Shown: positions 45,601-52,500 of the stretch, in pieces
Numbering within the stretch: the first letter of the stretch is position 1
Layout: each line of letters opens with the position of its first letter
Assembly (NCBI GenBank): GCA_032718475.1
Contig: JAUCBJ010006154.1
Coordinates: 1-56,531, forward strand
Direction: 5' to 3'
Origin: Nemertoderma westbladi
Lineage: Eukaryota > Xenacoelomorpha > Nemertodermatida > Nemertodermatidae
DNA: 56,531 nucleotides
The notes under the pieces: generated by a model
Told to the model about the DNA's origin: nothing
The model's input: only the letters and a program-made list of their open reading frames with translations
The model's database searches: none
Made by a program: the position numbers and the translations under genes

Positions 45601-48600
45601 CAGATGGTGATCTACCAATGGCTGGCCAGGAGTAGAGTGTTCTCATGTCTACTCTGAGAGCACTTCACTGCGACCTGCACCTGGCAGCAAGGGTACAGGG
45701 CATGACCCAGCAGATGAGCTGCAACAGCCAATGGTGGGTCATGTGCGCCAGAGTAGATATGGGTGATGGGCCTCATATCTGACTCCATTGCGACACCCAC
45801 CCTGTGGAATGGCAAACCAGGGTGTGGTATTTGCCCCGAGAGCTGACTCGGCAAAAAAGCACCCCCCAACCCCCACTATGGATTACATTAGCAATGCGGA
45901 GGTCTGGCCACTAGAGGCCAGTGGAATTACCGGACACAATCGGCCTCACAGGCGTCAGTTAACTCCTGACCGGTTGCCTGTCTCACCCCCTACTGGAGAG
46001 AGAGCAGCCAACAATTCTTTGAGTCCCTTTCCTGATGACCTTTCTGGCCCAAACCCTGGGTCACCAGGAAGGCCAGATTGTGATGGGGAGAGGGATTCTG
46101 GAGTTGGAGGCTACTCTCATGTTCCACCCCGACCAACAAAGCCATTGGTGAATCTGAGGCAAGTCACAAGGGAAGCCTCAGTAAACACCCTAACACTCGG
46201 GTCCCCAATGCGACAAGGTGAGCTGATTGCCTTGGCAGATAAGCTTTCTCTTAGCGCAGTGGGTGTTCAAGAGCACCGAATGCAGACTGGACAGACTGAT
46301 GAGGTTCTGATTAAGGACATGGGGGGCGGTTGGCGACTCGCCCTCGCATCAGCAGATGATAGTGGCAATGGTGGAATTGGTCTATTGATGAATCCAACTG
46401 CACATGCAGTATTGGACAAAATAGACCAAATCTCTAACCGCATCATCCGTTGCCACTTCTCATGTTCTGGAAGACTGGCTAAGAAGTTTCCTAAGGTGGT
46501 TCTGATTGTGTGCTACACTCCAACTAGTGTTGCCCCTAGAGGAGGTGGAAAATTTCTACCACAATCTACAAGCAGCTACTGATGGAGTGGATCAGCATGC
46601 ATTCTTAACATTCCTGGGAGACTTTAATGCAAGTCTGCATCAATCACCTACATCGCCCTGGGTCTATAGCAATAGTGTTAACCGAAATTCTGTCCATCTT
46701 CAGGATTTTATCTCTGGAAATGGATTGTTTTCGGCTGGAACCCAGTTCAAGAGCGAACTGGAAAGCTATGGACTCATAGTGGACACAGTGGTCACAAGTC
46801 CCAGATAGACCATATTATGTTTCGTAGGAAATACAGGAGCTCTATACAAGACTGTAATGCATTTACACTTCGACCCTTCTCCAGTGATCACCGCCTTATT
46901 GTGGCCAAGGTAAGACATAGTCTGCGTGCTAGCAGAACAACGAAATCTGCCTTGCTGCGGCATGACTGGTCCTCTCTGTTGCAACAGCCAGGTGTGAGAT
47001 CCAGCTTCACACTACAGCTGAGCAACAGGTATGAGGCTCTTGCCTCTGAGGCGGCAGATCACTGTGAGGGCTATACTGCCTTTACAGAAGCAGTTAAGTT
47101 AGCAGCTGCAGAAACAGTTCCTGTATACCCTCGAAACAGGAAAAGGGCCCCCTGGACTGACAACAAAATTCAGAAGTGCCGAAATGACCTTCATAAGGCG
47201 CAGAAAGAGTCCCGACTCAAACAGACTACAGCTTCCAATAATGCAGTTAAGGCTGCATCTAGGTCCCTGAACAGGCAGTACTCTGCTAATCTACAGGAGC
47301 TAATAAACCAACAGGTTGATGCCATAAATGATGCTGACGACAGCAGGCAATCATCCCAGGCATGGAAATCGATCAATCTGCTTACTGGGCGGAAAAGCCA
47401 ACCAACCACCAAGGTTAAGCTGCAAAGCTATACAATAGGATTCTATTAAATTGCATCAGGGATCCCATTGAGAGACTGCTCTGTGGAAATCAGAATGGGT
47501 TCCGTAAAGGTCGTGGGACCATGGAGCCCATTTTGGCACTTAGAAGGATAATTGAAGAGTTATCAAAAAAGAAAGACAGGCATCTGGCTGTTATCTTTGT
47601 TGACTTCTTCAAGGCCTTTGCTTCAGTCTCTCGCTCACGTATGTTCAGCATACTTTCATTATATGGGATTCCTGATGAAATTATTGCAGCAATCAGATCA
47701 GTATACGATGGTTCGACAACATTTGTGTCTACTGTTGATGGTGACACAGAACCATTTGAAGTGTTATGGGGCGTCCTCCAAGGAGACACACTTGCACCAT
47801 TTTTGTTCATTATTGTGGTTGACTATGTTCTACGCATGTCCTTAGATCATTATAATGATGATGGGGTGATGATAACTCCACCTACTGGCTCCAGAAGTCG
47901 AGGAAATCCTGCCAAGTACCTAACTGATCTAGACTTTGCTGATGACTTAGGAGTACTCTCAGAATCATTAGAGGGAGCCCAACGGCTCCTCAGCTCATTA
48001 GAACATGCTGCTTCTAGTGTTGGTCTTTTTATTAACTCCAGAAAGACCAAAATTCTGACAGTTAACTTTGAAAGTCCTCAGCAAGTCTCTGATCGGATGA
48101 GTATAAGCTCAAAGGATAGTATGGTTGAGCATGTGGACGACTTCTGTTACCTGGGACCATGGATCCGGAAGTCAGGTGAGGACCTTCGAATACGTAAGGG
48201 AAAGGCATGGGCAGCCTTGAATAGGCTTTCCAGGATTTGGAAGTCACCGAGAATTAATCGGAAACTTAAGGTCCGATTATTTAGAGCAGCAGTAGTTCCA
48301 GTACTCCTCTACGGGAGTCCATGCTGGGCTCTAACTGCTGAGGACACCAAATCTCTGGATGGCACATTCACAAGAATGCTACGCCGGGTACATTGTGTCA
48401 AGTACAATGCACACATCTCCAACCAGACACTATATAACATTGGAGGTGTCTCATTGGTTCCCCCAAGCTTGACACTAGAACAAAATCGCATCCACTTTGC
48501 AGGACATTGCTTTCGCCGTGAGGACCAGCCAGTGCATAATCTTGTACTTTGGCAGCCTCATGGAGTGAATAAGCATGGTGGACAGCCCATGACTTTCTTG

Positions 48601-50431
48601 AGACGCTTCTTAAAGGACACTGGCCTTAAAGATGCGGATGATCTAGCAAATGTCATGGGTGATAGGGAGTTGTGGCGGTGCAATTTTGTTGACAAGCCGG
48701 CACAGCATTCTTAAAAATGCAGCTGCAATGCAGCATGCCGATCCTAGTAGTAGGGGGAACTATGTTGTTGGGTCTGTGGGTACTGTGTATGGCTGACCGC
48801 AAAATCTTCTGTCGGCACCCTCTGTGATTGACCGCGAGATCTGAGGGCGCTATGTTGGTGGGTCCACCAACACTATGTCAGGCTGATGGCGAGATCTAGA
48901 GCATATGTTGCTGGGTCTGCCAGCACTATGTGTTAAATTAAATTAAATTAAAGGAAGAACAGGAGTCTTACACCCCCAATAAAAAGGCTCATCGAAGAAC
49001 AACAAACACACAAACACAAACAAATATAAATACATGCTAAACATACAGGTATGTGTCGCAACCCTAACCCTAAGCCTACCCGCCATACACTAAATGATAC
49101 CGTTAATAAACTGCACAATAGCTAAGCCTATATTCTATAAGAAAATATATGACAATTTTGTCGCCGTGAAAGGGGTATGACTGAGGCAAAAATAATTAAT
49201 TTGTGAAAAATATGGTTGCGTTTCGGTGTCTTGGACCAGTACGCGCTAATCCTCAACACCTCGTCAGCTGGACAGGGAATTAGCCAAGCCTATCTATAAT
49301 GCACCAATGACCTAAATTAATCGCACCATCAACTCTGTTACCACCTAGCCCAAACAGAAGTCAGACCACAGAACACAGGAACCATATAGGCCTATGGTAA
49401 GTAAATATGTTATCAATGGAAAACTGGTAGAGTGCTAGGGCACACACACAGTACAAAATTTAAATAAGATTTTATGATTTGCAGTAATGTCGGAATTGTG
49501 CTCCACTTTCATAAGATGATAATTGATGTTAACGACATACTGACTAACAGGGTGTTGGTATGTATATATTAAATTAAATTAAAGGAAGAACAGGAGTCTT
49601 ACACCCCCAATAAAAAATATAGAATCAGGACATTTAGCCCAAAATATTTATCGACCCCTAGGGTCATCGAAGAACAACAAACACACAAACACAAACAAAT
49701 ATAAATACATGCTAAACATACAGAAATGTGTCGCAACCCTAACCCTAAGCCTACCCGCCATACACAAAATATAAACCAGTTATGGATGTCCTCGTTGCGC
49801 AATTCAATCTAATTATGAATAGTAGTTGAACCAATATGCCGCCTTAGAGTACACGAGAAACGATTGAAAATAACTCAGTTTCACCCATCTGTCGGGGTAC
49901 TCGTCAGCTTCTGTGTCACAAAAGCATATCTTCTCACTGCTTTTATACATATTTCAGTGTGAGTAAGCGAATTTTTCTGTTAAAAAGTGTTGGAATAGGT
50001 TACTTTATATCTTAACAAATGCCACTGCCTTGCCATGCAACTTTTATTGCAACAACCAACATGTTGCATGCACCTTTTTATGAGTATCTTTACTGTAGCA
50101 ATATGTACCTAAAAAAGTGTAAAAAAGTGCTACCTACAAAAGTAGCCCTGGTTAGGGTGAAAACGAAAACTAAGATAACGCCTTAGTGTTTTCTGTTCTC
50201 TCTCTTCCACTATAGACCCCATTACTATCTAACTACGTTCGTTTGGTAATTAACTATCAAATATACTATGGAACCACTGCCAATTGGCTACCGATTTATC
50301 TCGAAATTAACTAACTAATGATTTGCTAGCATCTGGTCCACTATATAGTTCTGATGCAATAGAATAATATACATTCATATTCTTTGTCTTTCTAGTGGTG
50401 TTTGAACAACCAATGTGTACCAATTCAATAA
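21527..50431 (+). CDS. Secreted ADAM/reprolysin metalloprotease with ShKT insert, 13 exons
   Basis: Thirteen exons (listed separately) join in phase to a predicted 516 residues. Order: signal peptide (1-25), metalloprotease domain starting near RYLEV (about 43), zinc motif HELGHLLVFQHD (194-205; zinc ligands H194, H198, H204, catalytic base E195), ShKT domain (216-250, six cysteines), Met-turn CLM (263-265), disintegrin-like segment (CDCG at 311-314, then CCN..TC), cysteine-rich segment (DGTACDG, GKWC) and stop. ADAMs are zinc proteases that shed or cleave cell-surface and matrix proteins. This one has no transmembrane segment and would be secreted. Oddities: no prodomain or cysteine switch, so latency would need another mechanism; the ShKT insert splits the catalytic domain; the usual glycine of HExxHxxGxxHD is replaced by V; the disintegrin-like part is short. 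The model is assembled by eye. Exon 1 and the ends are the least certain, and upstream prodomain exons cannot be excluded. Confidence 0.75.
21841..21926 (+). CDS. Metalloprotease exon 2 (start of catalytic domain)
   Basis: Acceptor CTCATTCCAG, donor TGT|GTAAGT. Encodes DNVVESDHISAYNLPQ then RYLEVGVFCDQSC, corresponding to the 'RYIELVVVADH' first strand of reprolysins. The acidic/hydrophobic pattern is kept, but a cysteine precedes the Asp. Confidence 0.7.
22340..22645 (-). repeat. Dispersed repeat, inverted relative to copies at 48935-49190 and 49565-49770
   Basis: On the minus strand it contains 'tgtaagactc' complementary words and the block 'GTGTATGGCGG..GGTTAGG', shared in reverse order with the two right-hand copies. 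It lies in metalloprotease intron 2. Family unknown. Confidence 0.6.
23450..23700 (+). repeat. Dispersed repeat (partner of 12030-12370)
   Basis: Shares 'gttgagttccgttttg', 'aaattccaccaaaaat' and 'gccgggaaaaaagtaaaatc' in the same order with 12030-12370, without the LINE tail found there. Direct evidence that the LINE tail is the later insertion. Confidence 0.6.
23870..24125. other. GC/CpG-rich island inside metalloprotease intron 2
   Basis: Markedly richer in G, C and CpG than the surrounding intron, with open frames on both strands (23827-24012 minus; 23951-24181 plus). No protein family is recognised; it may be a fragment of a mobile element. Confidence 0.4.
24308..24928. mobile_element. 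Non-autonomous DNA transposon, TA-flanked, ~620 bp
   Basis: Terminal inverted repeats GGGCACAGAAAC...GTTTCTGTGCCC, each flanked by TA, with further inverted sub-terminal words (AAAGGGTCCC / GGGACCCTTT; 'ttctagaac' both halves). The TA flank suggests a Tc1/mariner-type target duplication. No transposase is present. It lies in intron 2. Confidence 0.6.
24966..25075. repeat. 11-bp tandem repeat (cattaacatat)n
   Basis: About ten head-to-tail copies, with a C-to-A change in the last few units. Confidence 0.9.
25129..25239 (+). CDS. Metalloprotease exon 3
   Basis: Acceptor TATTACAG, donor ACG|GTTAGT, 37 codons in phase 0. Encodes VFKYGNG and 'LLQVQNHLVEISETLDT', the first helix of the reprolysin domain. 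It lies between two intronic satellites. Confidence 0.75.
25288..26402 (+). repeat. 22-bp satellite, about 50 copies, in metalloprotease intron 3
   Basis: Unit 'actttatatcaagtataaca' plus 'ag'. Variants (tgactt, gacgtt, attaca, atataca) recur in blocks; for example the 'gatgactt..gacgtt..tattac' order appears twice near 25300 and 25460. That indicates higher-order duplication by unequal exchange. There are no spacers, so it is not a CRISPR. Confidence 0.95.
26611..28182. mobile_element. piggyBac-like non-autonomous element nested in the hAT terminus
   Basis: TTAA-CCCTATTA at the left and TAATAGGG-TTAA at the right, with 'GGGGTCAATATGACCC' just inside both ends. The element interrupts the hAT end: removing it restores GGATTAA..GGC..GTGCCTTAGGGCC. 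Length ~1.57 kb, no transposase. Confidence 0.7.
26910..27660. repeat. ~165-bp tandem repeat, 4-5 diverged copies, inside the piggyBac-like element
   Basis: Each unit carries a palindromic TTGGTGCTAGCACCAA word followed by 'attttgaaaa', then 'ttgtttcttgcgttatacgg' and 'aaacttgtatttttcgg'. The overlapping minus-strand open frames at 27213-27681 derive from it. Confidence 0.8.
28376..28440 (+). mobile_element. Degenerate tRNA-like segment
   Basis: TAGCTCAGTCGACCGA (A-box-like) and TTAGTTCGAGACCTG (B-box-like), ~30 bases apart, inside the hAT element. It is too divergent for a functional tRNA; possibly a SINE head. Confidence 0.35.
30317..30495 (+). CDS. Metalloprotease exon 4
   Basis: Acceptor TTTTTTGTAG. 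Encodes 'NIKIQLVHMDLWYQGDKI', matching the 'RIALVGLEIWTNGDKI' strand of reprolysins, and ends 'HLDAAILIT'. The donor AAC|GTGGGT is non-optimal but is the one giving phase 2 for exon 5. Confidence 0.75.
30824..31252 (+). pseudogene. Possible 5' fragment of a LINE ORF1
   Basis: A 142-codon frame from ATG at 30824 with a charged amphipathic start (AEDFAKIQGDMLGIIRGIKQ; 'VEKRLIDNLF'; 'NEAHEVALVSKTELLKLKE'). This coiled-coil-like pattern followed by a Pro/Thr/Asn-rich stretch is like nucleic-acid-binding ORF1 proteins of some LINEs. No zinc knuckle or RRM is visible before the frame ends in a G/C-rich run of 'ggcccctgc' repeats. It sits in metalloprotease intron 4. The family is uncertain. Confidence 0.35.
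31390..32475. mobile_element. Element with ~150-bp terminal inverted repeats carrying a LINE tail
   Basis: 31390-31540 and 32335-32475 are inverted copies (shared words 'aaattaccataagcaaagta', 'gtctacactggctgaatatt', 'ggtgaacgttttcgccctac'). The ~800-bp interior contains the LINE 3' fragment at 31575-31946 plus unidentified AT-rich DNA. It could be a foldback-type transposon, or two copies of one repeat in opposite orientation. Confidence 0.6.
31575..31946 (+). mobile_element. 5'-truncated LINE 3' end (same family as 45440-48753)
   Basis: Near-identical to 48383-48745: it encodes SNQTLYNIGGVSLVPPSLT, 'RFAGHCFRRED' and 'GDRELWRCNFVDKPAQHS', and shares the 3' UTR 'aaaatgcagctgcaatgcag'. Coding frame 31653-31913. 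High similarity suggests recent insertion. Confidence 0.85.
32555..32582. repeat. (AAT)n microsatellite
   Basis: About nine AAT triplets within a very AT-rich stretch just outside the inverted-repeat element. Confidence 0.85.
32912..33093 (+). CDS. Metalloprotease exon 5 (zinc-binding active site)
   Basis: Acceptor TATCATTAG, donor ATAG|GTAACA. Encodes ALDGYSGGVSNPSICSGSDG, a self-like strand 'TRVVIIRE' and the zinc motif AHELGHLLVFQHD with all three histidines and the glutamate. It ends in phase 1, so it can join exon 6 or exon 7 equally well. Confidence 0.9.
33528..33647 (+). CDS. Metalloprotease exon 6: complete ShKT domain (symmetric phase 1-1)
   Basis: Acceptor TTATTTGCAG, donor CCTG|GTTAGT, exactly 120 bases. 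Encodes a full ShKT module with cysteine spacing C-x6-C-x8-C-x10-C-x3-C-x2-C, and the family hallmarks CRDRHALC, the W of 'FWF', 'GRGEC' and NPNYMLKNC. ShKT modules are known as appended domains in animal metalloproteases and can block potassium channels when stand-alone; no such activity is implied here. Both ends are phase 1, so the exon can be included or skipped without a frameshift. Confidence 0.9.
33754..33814 (+). CDS. Metalloprotease exon 7 (Met-turn)
   Basis: Acceptor TTCTTTTTAG, donor GCCGA|GTGAGT. Encodes DHCECLDPQGACLMTSLYQAE; C-x-C..CLM corresponds to the cysteines and Met-turn (CIM) that close the reprolysin catalytic domain. Confidence 0.85.
33945..34235. repeat. ~54-60-bp minisatellite, 5 copies, with CACGTG
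   Basis: Unit 'acagccacaaacaagtccag' through 'ccaccaagccacgtgaatcc'. The copies differ by a 'caca'/'ccactga' insertion. Most units contain the E-box CACGTG. The minus-strand frames it produces are repeat-encoded. Confidence 0.85.
34505..34580 (+). mobile_element. tRNA-like segment (possible Gly-type SINE head)
   Basis: 'cttagcctcatcgg' (A-box-like), 'cagacttccaacctg' (anticodon-loop-like, resembling the tRNA-Gly TCC arm) and 'cacagttcgatccca' (good B box). Pairing of the acceptor stem is poor, so it is more likely tRNA-derived than a functional tRNA gene. Confidence 0.45.
34901..34922. repeat. Poly-G tract, 22 bases
   Basis: Uninterrupted G run in metalloprotease intron 7. Confidence 0.95.
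35167..35412. repeat. 27-bp GC-rich minisatellite, 9 copies
   Basis: Unit 'agaaaatacgtgaccccgcg' plus 'cccgggt'. Because 27 is a multiple of three, frames on both strands stay open (GRKYVTPRP repeats on plus; ARGHVFSTR on minus). The plus frame at 35062-35415 and the minus frame at 35113-35418 are repeat translations, not supported genes. The array is far more GC- and CpG-rich than its intron. Confidence 0.9.
36745..37530. repeat. Degenerate GTACYK hexamer array, ~130 units
   Basis: Almost every six bases is GTACTT, GTACTG, GTACCG, GTACCA or similar, with a ~220-bp higher-order repeat (36990-37200 recurs at 37240-37470). Six being a multiple of three keeps long frames open on both strands (Y/W/T/C-rich on plus, V/P/Q-rich on minus); these are not genes. 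Confidence 0.9.
37802..37934 (+). CDS. Metalloprotease exon 8 (end of catalytic, start of disintegrin-like domain)
   Basis: The acceptor is GTTCAGCTAG; using the earlier CAG would create a stop. Donor GTG|GTAGGT. Encodes ILDYQGAINNVYSCLDN, equivalent to the 'FSSCSxxDYxxFLxxxxxxCLxN' segment, then PICGNNVVDTGEQCDCG, the strongly conserved entry of ADAM disintegrin domains. Confidence 0.9.
38245..38375 (-). mobile_element. Two tandem LINE 3'-tail remnants
   Basis: 'gtgatgctataccggcttaa' and 'aagaatgctatgccggctta', each preceded by a 'tgcagc'/'tgctgcattg' word, resemble the reverse complement of the 3' end of the LINE at 45440-48753. The stretch is very close to 12140-12200. Confidence 0.5.
38442..38576 (+). 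CDS. Metalloprotease exon 9 (disintegrin-like)
   Basis: Acceptor TTTGTTTAG, donor CTCAG|GTAGGT, 45 codons. Encodes DICQEEENLCCNPRTCQF, then a segment lacking the usual 'CDxPExC' disintegrin loop and ending DICSKFTCLAQ. The domain is therefore shorter than in typical ADAMs. Confidence 0.85.
40655..40775 (+). CDS. Metalloprotease exon 10 (cysteine-rich)
   Basis: Acceptor TTCTATTTACAG, donor TATG|GTAAGT. Encodes NLPDGTACDGVPYAGGYCRQ and GRCRSVDRTC, matching 'LPDGTPCDGG.YCYNGKCRTRDQQC' of ADAM cysteine-rich regions. Confidence 0.9.
40944..40997. repeat. Perfect 24-bp-arm hairpin
   Basis: Arm 40944-40967 (CTGTAATTGCAATTATTTAT...) is exactly complementary to 40974-40997, around a six-base loop. 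It lies in metalloprotease intron 10. It may be a tiny MITE remnant. Confidence 0.9.
42646..42769 (+). CDS. Metalloprotease exon 11 (cysteine-rich)
   Basis: Acceptor TTGTTTTCAG, donor GCTGA|GTAAGT. Encodes GGKSDPLACY..NYYFGYGG, WGSCGASL and VYTVCAE, equivalent to the 'A..ACY...N..G...GNCG......PC' segment of ADAMs. Confidence 0.85.
43706..43892 (+). CDS. Metalloprotease exon 12 (cysteine-rich)
   Basis: Acceptor TTATTTTTTCAG, donor GGTAAG|GTCAGT. Encodes DQQEMYCGNAFC ('D..CG.L.C' of ADAMs), a long linker and ADGSKCATGK. An alternative donor four bases earlier (ACCG|GTAAGG) would change the phase and does not fit exon 13. Confidence 0.8.
44193..44237 (+). CDS. Candidate alternative last exon of the metalloprotease
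   Basis: After a strong acceptor (CTCTTTTTTCGCAG), phase 0 from exon 12 reads AGSNCTQPCDVAAY then TAG. It has two cysteines but fits the ADAM cysteine pattern less well than exon 13. It could be chance. Confidence 0.25.
   Translation, partial: AGSNCTQPCDVAAY
44340..44724 (+). repeat. 55-bp minisatellite, 7 copies (left part)
   Basis: Unit 'gagatctgggggagctatgt' through 'cactgtgtatggctgaccgt'. More units of the same array continue at 45328-45400 and 48755-48935, on the far sides of two LINE insertions. Confidence 0.9.
44725..45327 (-). mobile_element. 5'-truncated LINE copy, minus strand
   Basis: Reverse complement of 48098-48753: the RT C-terminus and tail. It encodes RRVHCVKYNAHISNQ, 'LEQSRLRFAGHC' and 'NFVNKPAQHF' (frame 44771-45109), and ends in (TAG)n. 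Relative to the full copy it lacks ~65 bases at about 45119. Confidence 0.85.
45328..45400 (+). repeat. 55-bp minisatellite (middle remnant between two LINEs)
   Basis: 'atgttgctggatccgccggc' and 'gactgcggaatctgggggaa' are diverged units of the array at 44340-44724, left between the minus- and plus-strand LINE copies. Confidence 0.65.
45788..46550 (+). pseudogene. LINE endonuclease, N-terminal part
   Basis: After a Pro/Gly-rich leader, 'GELIALADKLSLSAVGVQEH' contains the QEHR catalytic glutamate motif of APE-type endonucleases, followed by 'GIGLLMNPTAHAVLD' and 'VVLIVCYTPTS'. The usual 'NVRTL' asparagine motif before it is degraded (NTLTLGS). The frame breaks near 46530. Confidence 0.8.
46506..46806 (+). 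pseudogene. LINE endonuclease, middle part (shifted frame)
   Basis: Continues the endonuclease: 'EEVENFYHNLQAA', then FLGDFNASL (the catalytic D-x-N motif) and 'GLFSAGTQFK'. It ends at a second frame shift by about 46805. Confidence 0.8.
46800..47449 (+). pseudogene. LINE endonuclease C-terminus and linker
   Basis: Begins with QIDHIMFRRKYRSS and contains FSSDHRLIVAKV (the SDH catalytic motif). A charged linker follows ('RAPWTDNKIQKCRNDLHKAQ'), then SQAWKSINLLTGRKS. It runs into the deletion before the RT domain. Confidence 0.8.
47450..48714 (+). pseudogene. LINE reverse transcriptase
   Basis: RT blocks in order: 'CGNQNGFRKGRGT', 'VIFVDFFKAFASVSR' (motif A; first Asp kept, but the usual AFD reads AFA), 'GVLQGDTLAPFLF' (motif B), 'LDFADDLGVLS' (motif C, FADD), then 'DDFCYLGPWI' and the conserved tail 'LRFAGHCFRRED'-type region (here IHFAGHCFRRED). 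The open frame from 47521 is 397 codons, the longest in the window. The N-terminal fingers are lost to the deletion at about 47440. Family is RTE-like by general pattern; uncertain. Confidence 0.85.
48755..48935 (+). repeat. 55-bp minisatellite (right part)
   Basis: Three diverged units ('gggaactatgttgttgggtc', 'gagatctgagggcgctatgt', 'gagatctagagcatatgttg') continuing the array interrupted at 44724. Confidence 0.8.
48935..49190 (+). repeat. Dispersed repeat copy A
   Basis: Starts 'aaattaaattaaaggaagaa' and includes 'caggagtcttacacccccaa' and a telomere-like CCCTAACCCTAA. Near-identical to 49565-49770 and inverted relative to 22340-22645. Confidence 0.8.
49565..49770 (+). repeat. Dispersed repeat copy B
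   Basis: Direct repeat of 48935-49094 with a ~30-base extra segment ('tcaggacatttagcccaaaa..'). The minus-strand open frame over it is not gene-like. Confidence 0.8.
50396..50431 (+). CDS. Metalloprotease exon 13 (terminal)
   Basis: Acceptor TTGTCTTTCTAG. Encodes WCLNNQCVPIQ then TAA; joined to exon 12 it completes the ADAM/ADAMTS-like 'DG.KC..GKWC...CVP' pattern. A candidate poly(A) signal AATAAA is at 50804-50809. A competing last exon is possible at 44193-44237. Confidence 0.75.
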   Translation, partial: WCLNNQCVPIQ

Positions 50432-50811
50432 ATCAAACCATTTCAACTTATCGAGAAGAATTCAGACAAACTGAAATTGATGTTACTAAATGTACTTTCG
50501 CTACGCCAATTCATTTAATGTAGTTTAGCTTTCATGTATTATAATATATTTCCTTTTGTGTATGAACTTTGATCAATGTGGGATATATTTAGGAATTTAT
50601 AAACTTGTAACTAAGTGTTAAAAATAGTATAAAAAATTATAATGTTGCATCTCAACCCAAATTTGTTTATTCATTATAAAATTATAATGTGGCATTAAAT
50701 ATGGCGGTGGTAATTTACTGAGATACATAGCTCATTTACTGAGGCCCCAACTTTATATTAAACCTTAATGTAACTAAAGACCGTTGTTCGTTTAATTGTG
50801 AGGAATAAATA

Positions 50812-50970
50812 AAGAGATATATATATATATATAGGAGGGATATATATATATATAGGAGGGATATATATATATATATATAGGAGGGATATATATATATATA
50901 GGAGGGATATATATATATATAGGAGGGATATATATATATATAGGAGGGATATATATATATATAGGGGGGA
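50812..50970. repeat. (TA)n / AGGAGGG compound repeat, 7 units
   Basis: 'tatatatatatataggaggga' units of 20-25 bp just downstream of the metalloprotease. The minus strand gives a Tyr/Ile/Ser-rich open frame that is not a gene. Confidence 0.9.
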
Positions 50971-51285
50971 TATATAGCCAAGGAAGAAGAACTATTGCAC
51001 GATGTTCATAATGATCGGTTTACAGTACTGTAGATAGTAGGTTCGAGTCCTCAGGAGGTCCTGGTAGAAATTTCCCTTCCTCAGAAATGTAGTTTGATAT
51101 TTTTTACTTCTTCCGGGCAGTGCTGCAATCTGAGCAGCAACCCATCGTCTCACATCATCTGGATTTTATAGTAGGACTTTGCTCTTAAAAATATTTACAA
51201 TGTTTTGGCAATAATGAGAGAAAATTGTTTAGAATCAGGAATTTCCTGAAGTTCAGGAATATTATTATCATGAAAAAACCAGAGA

Positions 51286-51307
51286 GGGGGGGGGGGGGGG
51301 GGGGGGG
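51286..51307. repeat. Poly-G tract, 22 bases
   Basis: Uninterrupted G run. Confidence 0.95.
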
Positions 51308-51309
51308 AC

Positions 51310-52500
51310 TGGACGCAAATAACAGTTGATTACTCTCAAAAATAAAACTGTAACCTGTTCTATTGTGTTTAGTTTATTGTTTTGGTTAAAATAACGTGGC
51401 ACTGTAACCTGCTCGTTTCCCTAAATTGAGAATTTAACATTGAGGTGGGATATTAATTCGCCAAGGCGGGATTTGCGTGCAGTTTCTCCCCTGTCTCAAT
51501 TGCCGGATTTAATAATCAAACAATGATTGGTTTGCGATTTGCAAATCAGTAATTGAAAATAAATTTAATTATAATTATATGGTGTAGCTGTTATAGGTCT
51601 TCAATTAAATGTTTTCGGAACAATTGAATTTTAAAGTATTTTGAAAACCTACTTTTGTGTGAAATTTCAAGCCAAAATAATATTAGTAATCAATTTAATA
51701 ACAACTTATACGGAAACTATTACAATTGTTGCTCTGCACTGTAGATTTAATTTTTTAATGATATATTGATCGGTAATTTTGAACAATTTTACAATGATAT
51801 ATAAACCAGAGATTCAGAAGTAAAGTTTTTAACCTCCAATATTATTGTGGAAGAAATTGTGGCAGGATCTATGTTGTATTTGTTCCTACCGTTGCGTATA
51901 GTCTGTCAGTTTGTTCCCATCGTTAAATCCAACATACCATACTGTATGTAGGTAGAGGGTGTGAAATTCATATCTGTGGCCTGCCTGCTAGGGGCTTGCC
52001 TGCTTGCCTTGATTTCCACTGCTAGGTTCCCAACTGTGAATCTTACACCACGCACATGAAACTACGGTTGTGTGACGGGATCCTGGTTTGCAAAGGATCC
52101 GATCCCGATCGGATTGACTGATGAAATAGACTACGCATCGCCGCGTCAAGGGAATACTGTTGTTGGACGAAGGCCCGGTCAAATATAAGAGTCGATGTTG
52201 CTGACAGTTAATATAAAATAGATCGTTGATAATATAACAGTTACCAGTAACAAAATGCAGACTACAGTATTTCTACACAAACAGTATATTTATTGGTCAC
52301 AGGCGACAGTGAAAAACTGTTCATCGCCCAACATAGGTAAAATGCCAACTGGCTACACAATCCAACACCGGTAATATTTAAAGGGGGAAAATACTAGGCT
52401 GACACGTGGTGGCCTCCAATCGATGATACACTACTAAAACCCTGACATGTGCTAGCCTCCCATTAGCCAGTTAACCACGCCCTGTTCCTGCCTACCTTCA
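51310..52500. other. Intergenic; nothing recognised
   Basis: No coding signature. A small palindrome 'ggatcctggtttgcaaaggatcc' style segment lies near 52079-52101. Confidence 0.4.

Larger units (their letters stand above)
45440..48753 (+). mobile_element. Near full-length but inactivated LINE (APE endonuclease + reverse transcriptase)
   Basis: Order: a 5' region of ~350 bp (45440-45790), endonuclease, linker, RT, then a short 3' UTR ending in (TAG)n. A microsatellite tail instead of poly(A) is typical of RTE/CR1-like LINEs. The reading frame changes near 46530, 46805 and 47440, and an internal deletion near 47440 removes the start of the RT domain. It sits in intron 12 of the metalloprotease, inside a 55-bp minisatellite. 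Database hits to 'craniofacial development protein 2' commonly reflect such endonucleases. Confidence 0.9.

Noticed and set aside
45788-46582. Host gene resembling 'craniofacial development protein 2'
   Set aside because: It is the APE-type endonuclease of a LINE, continuous with the RT downstream and broken by frame shifts.
50736-50981. Tyr/Ile/Ser repeat protein on the minus strand
   Set aside because: Translation of a (TA)n/AGGAGGG compound repeat.
51030-51060. tRNA gene suggested by 'taggttcgagtcct'
   Set aside because: A B-box-like word alone; no matching A box at the right distance and no cloverleaf.
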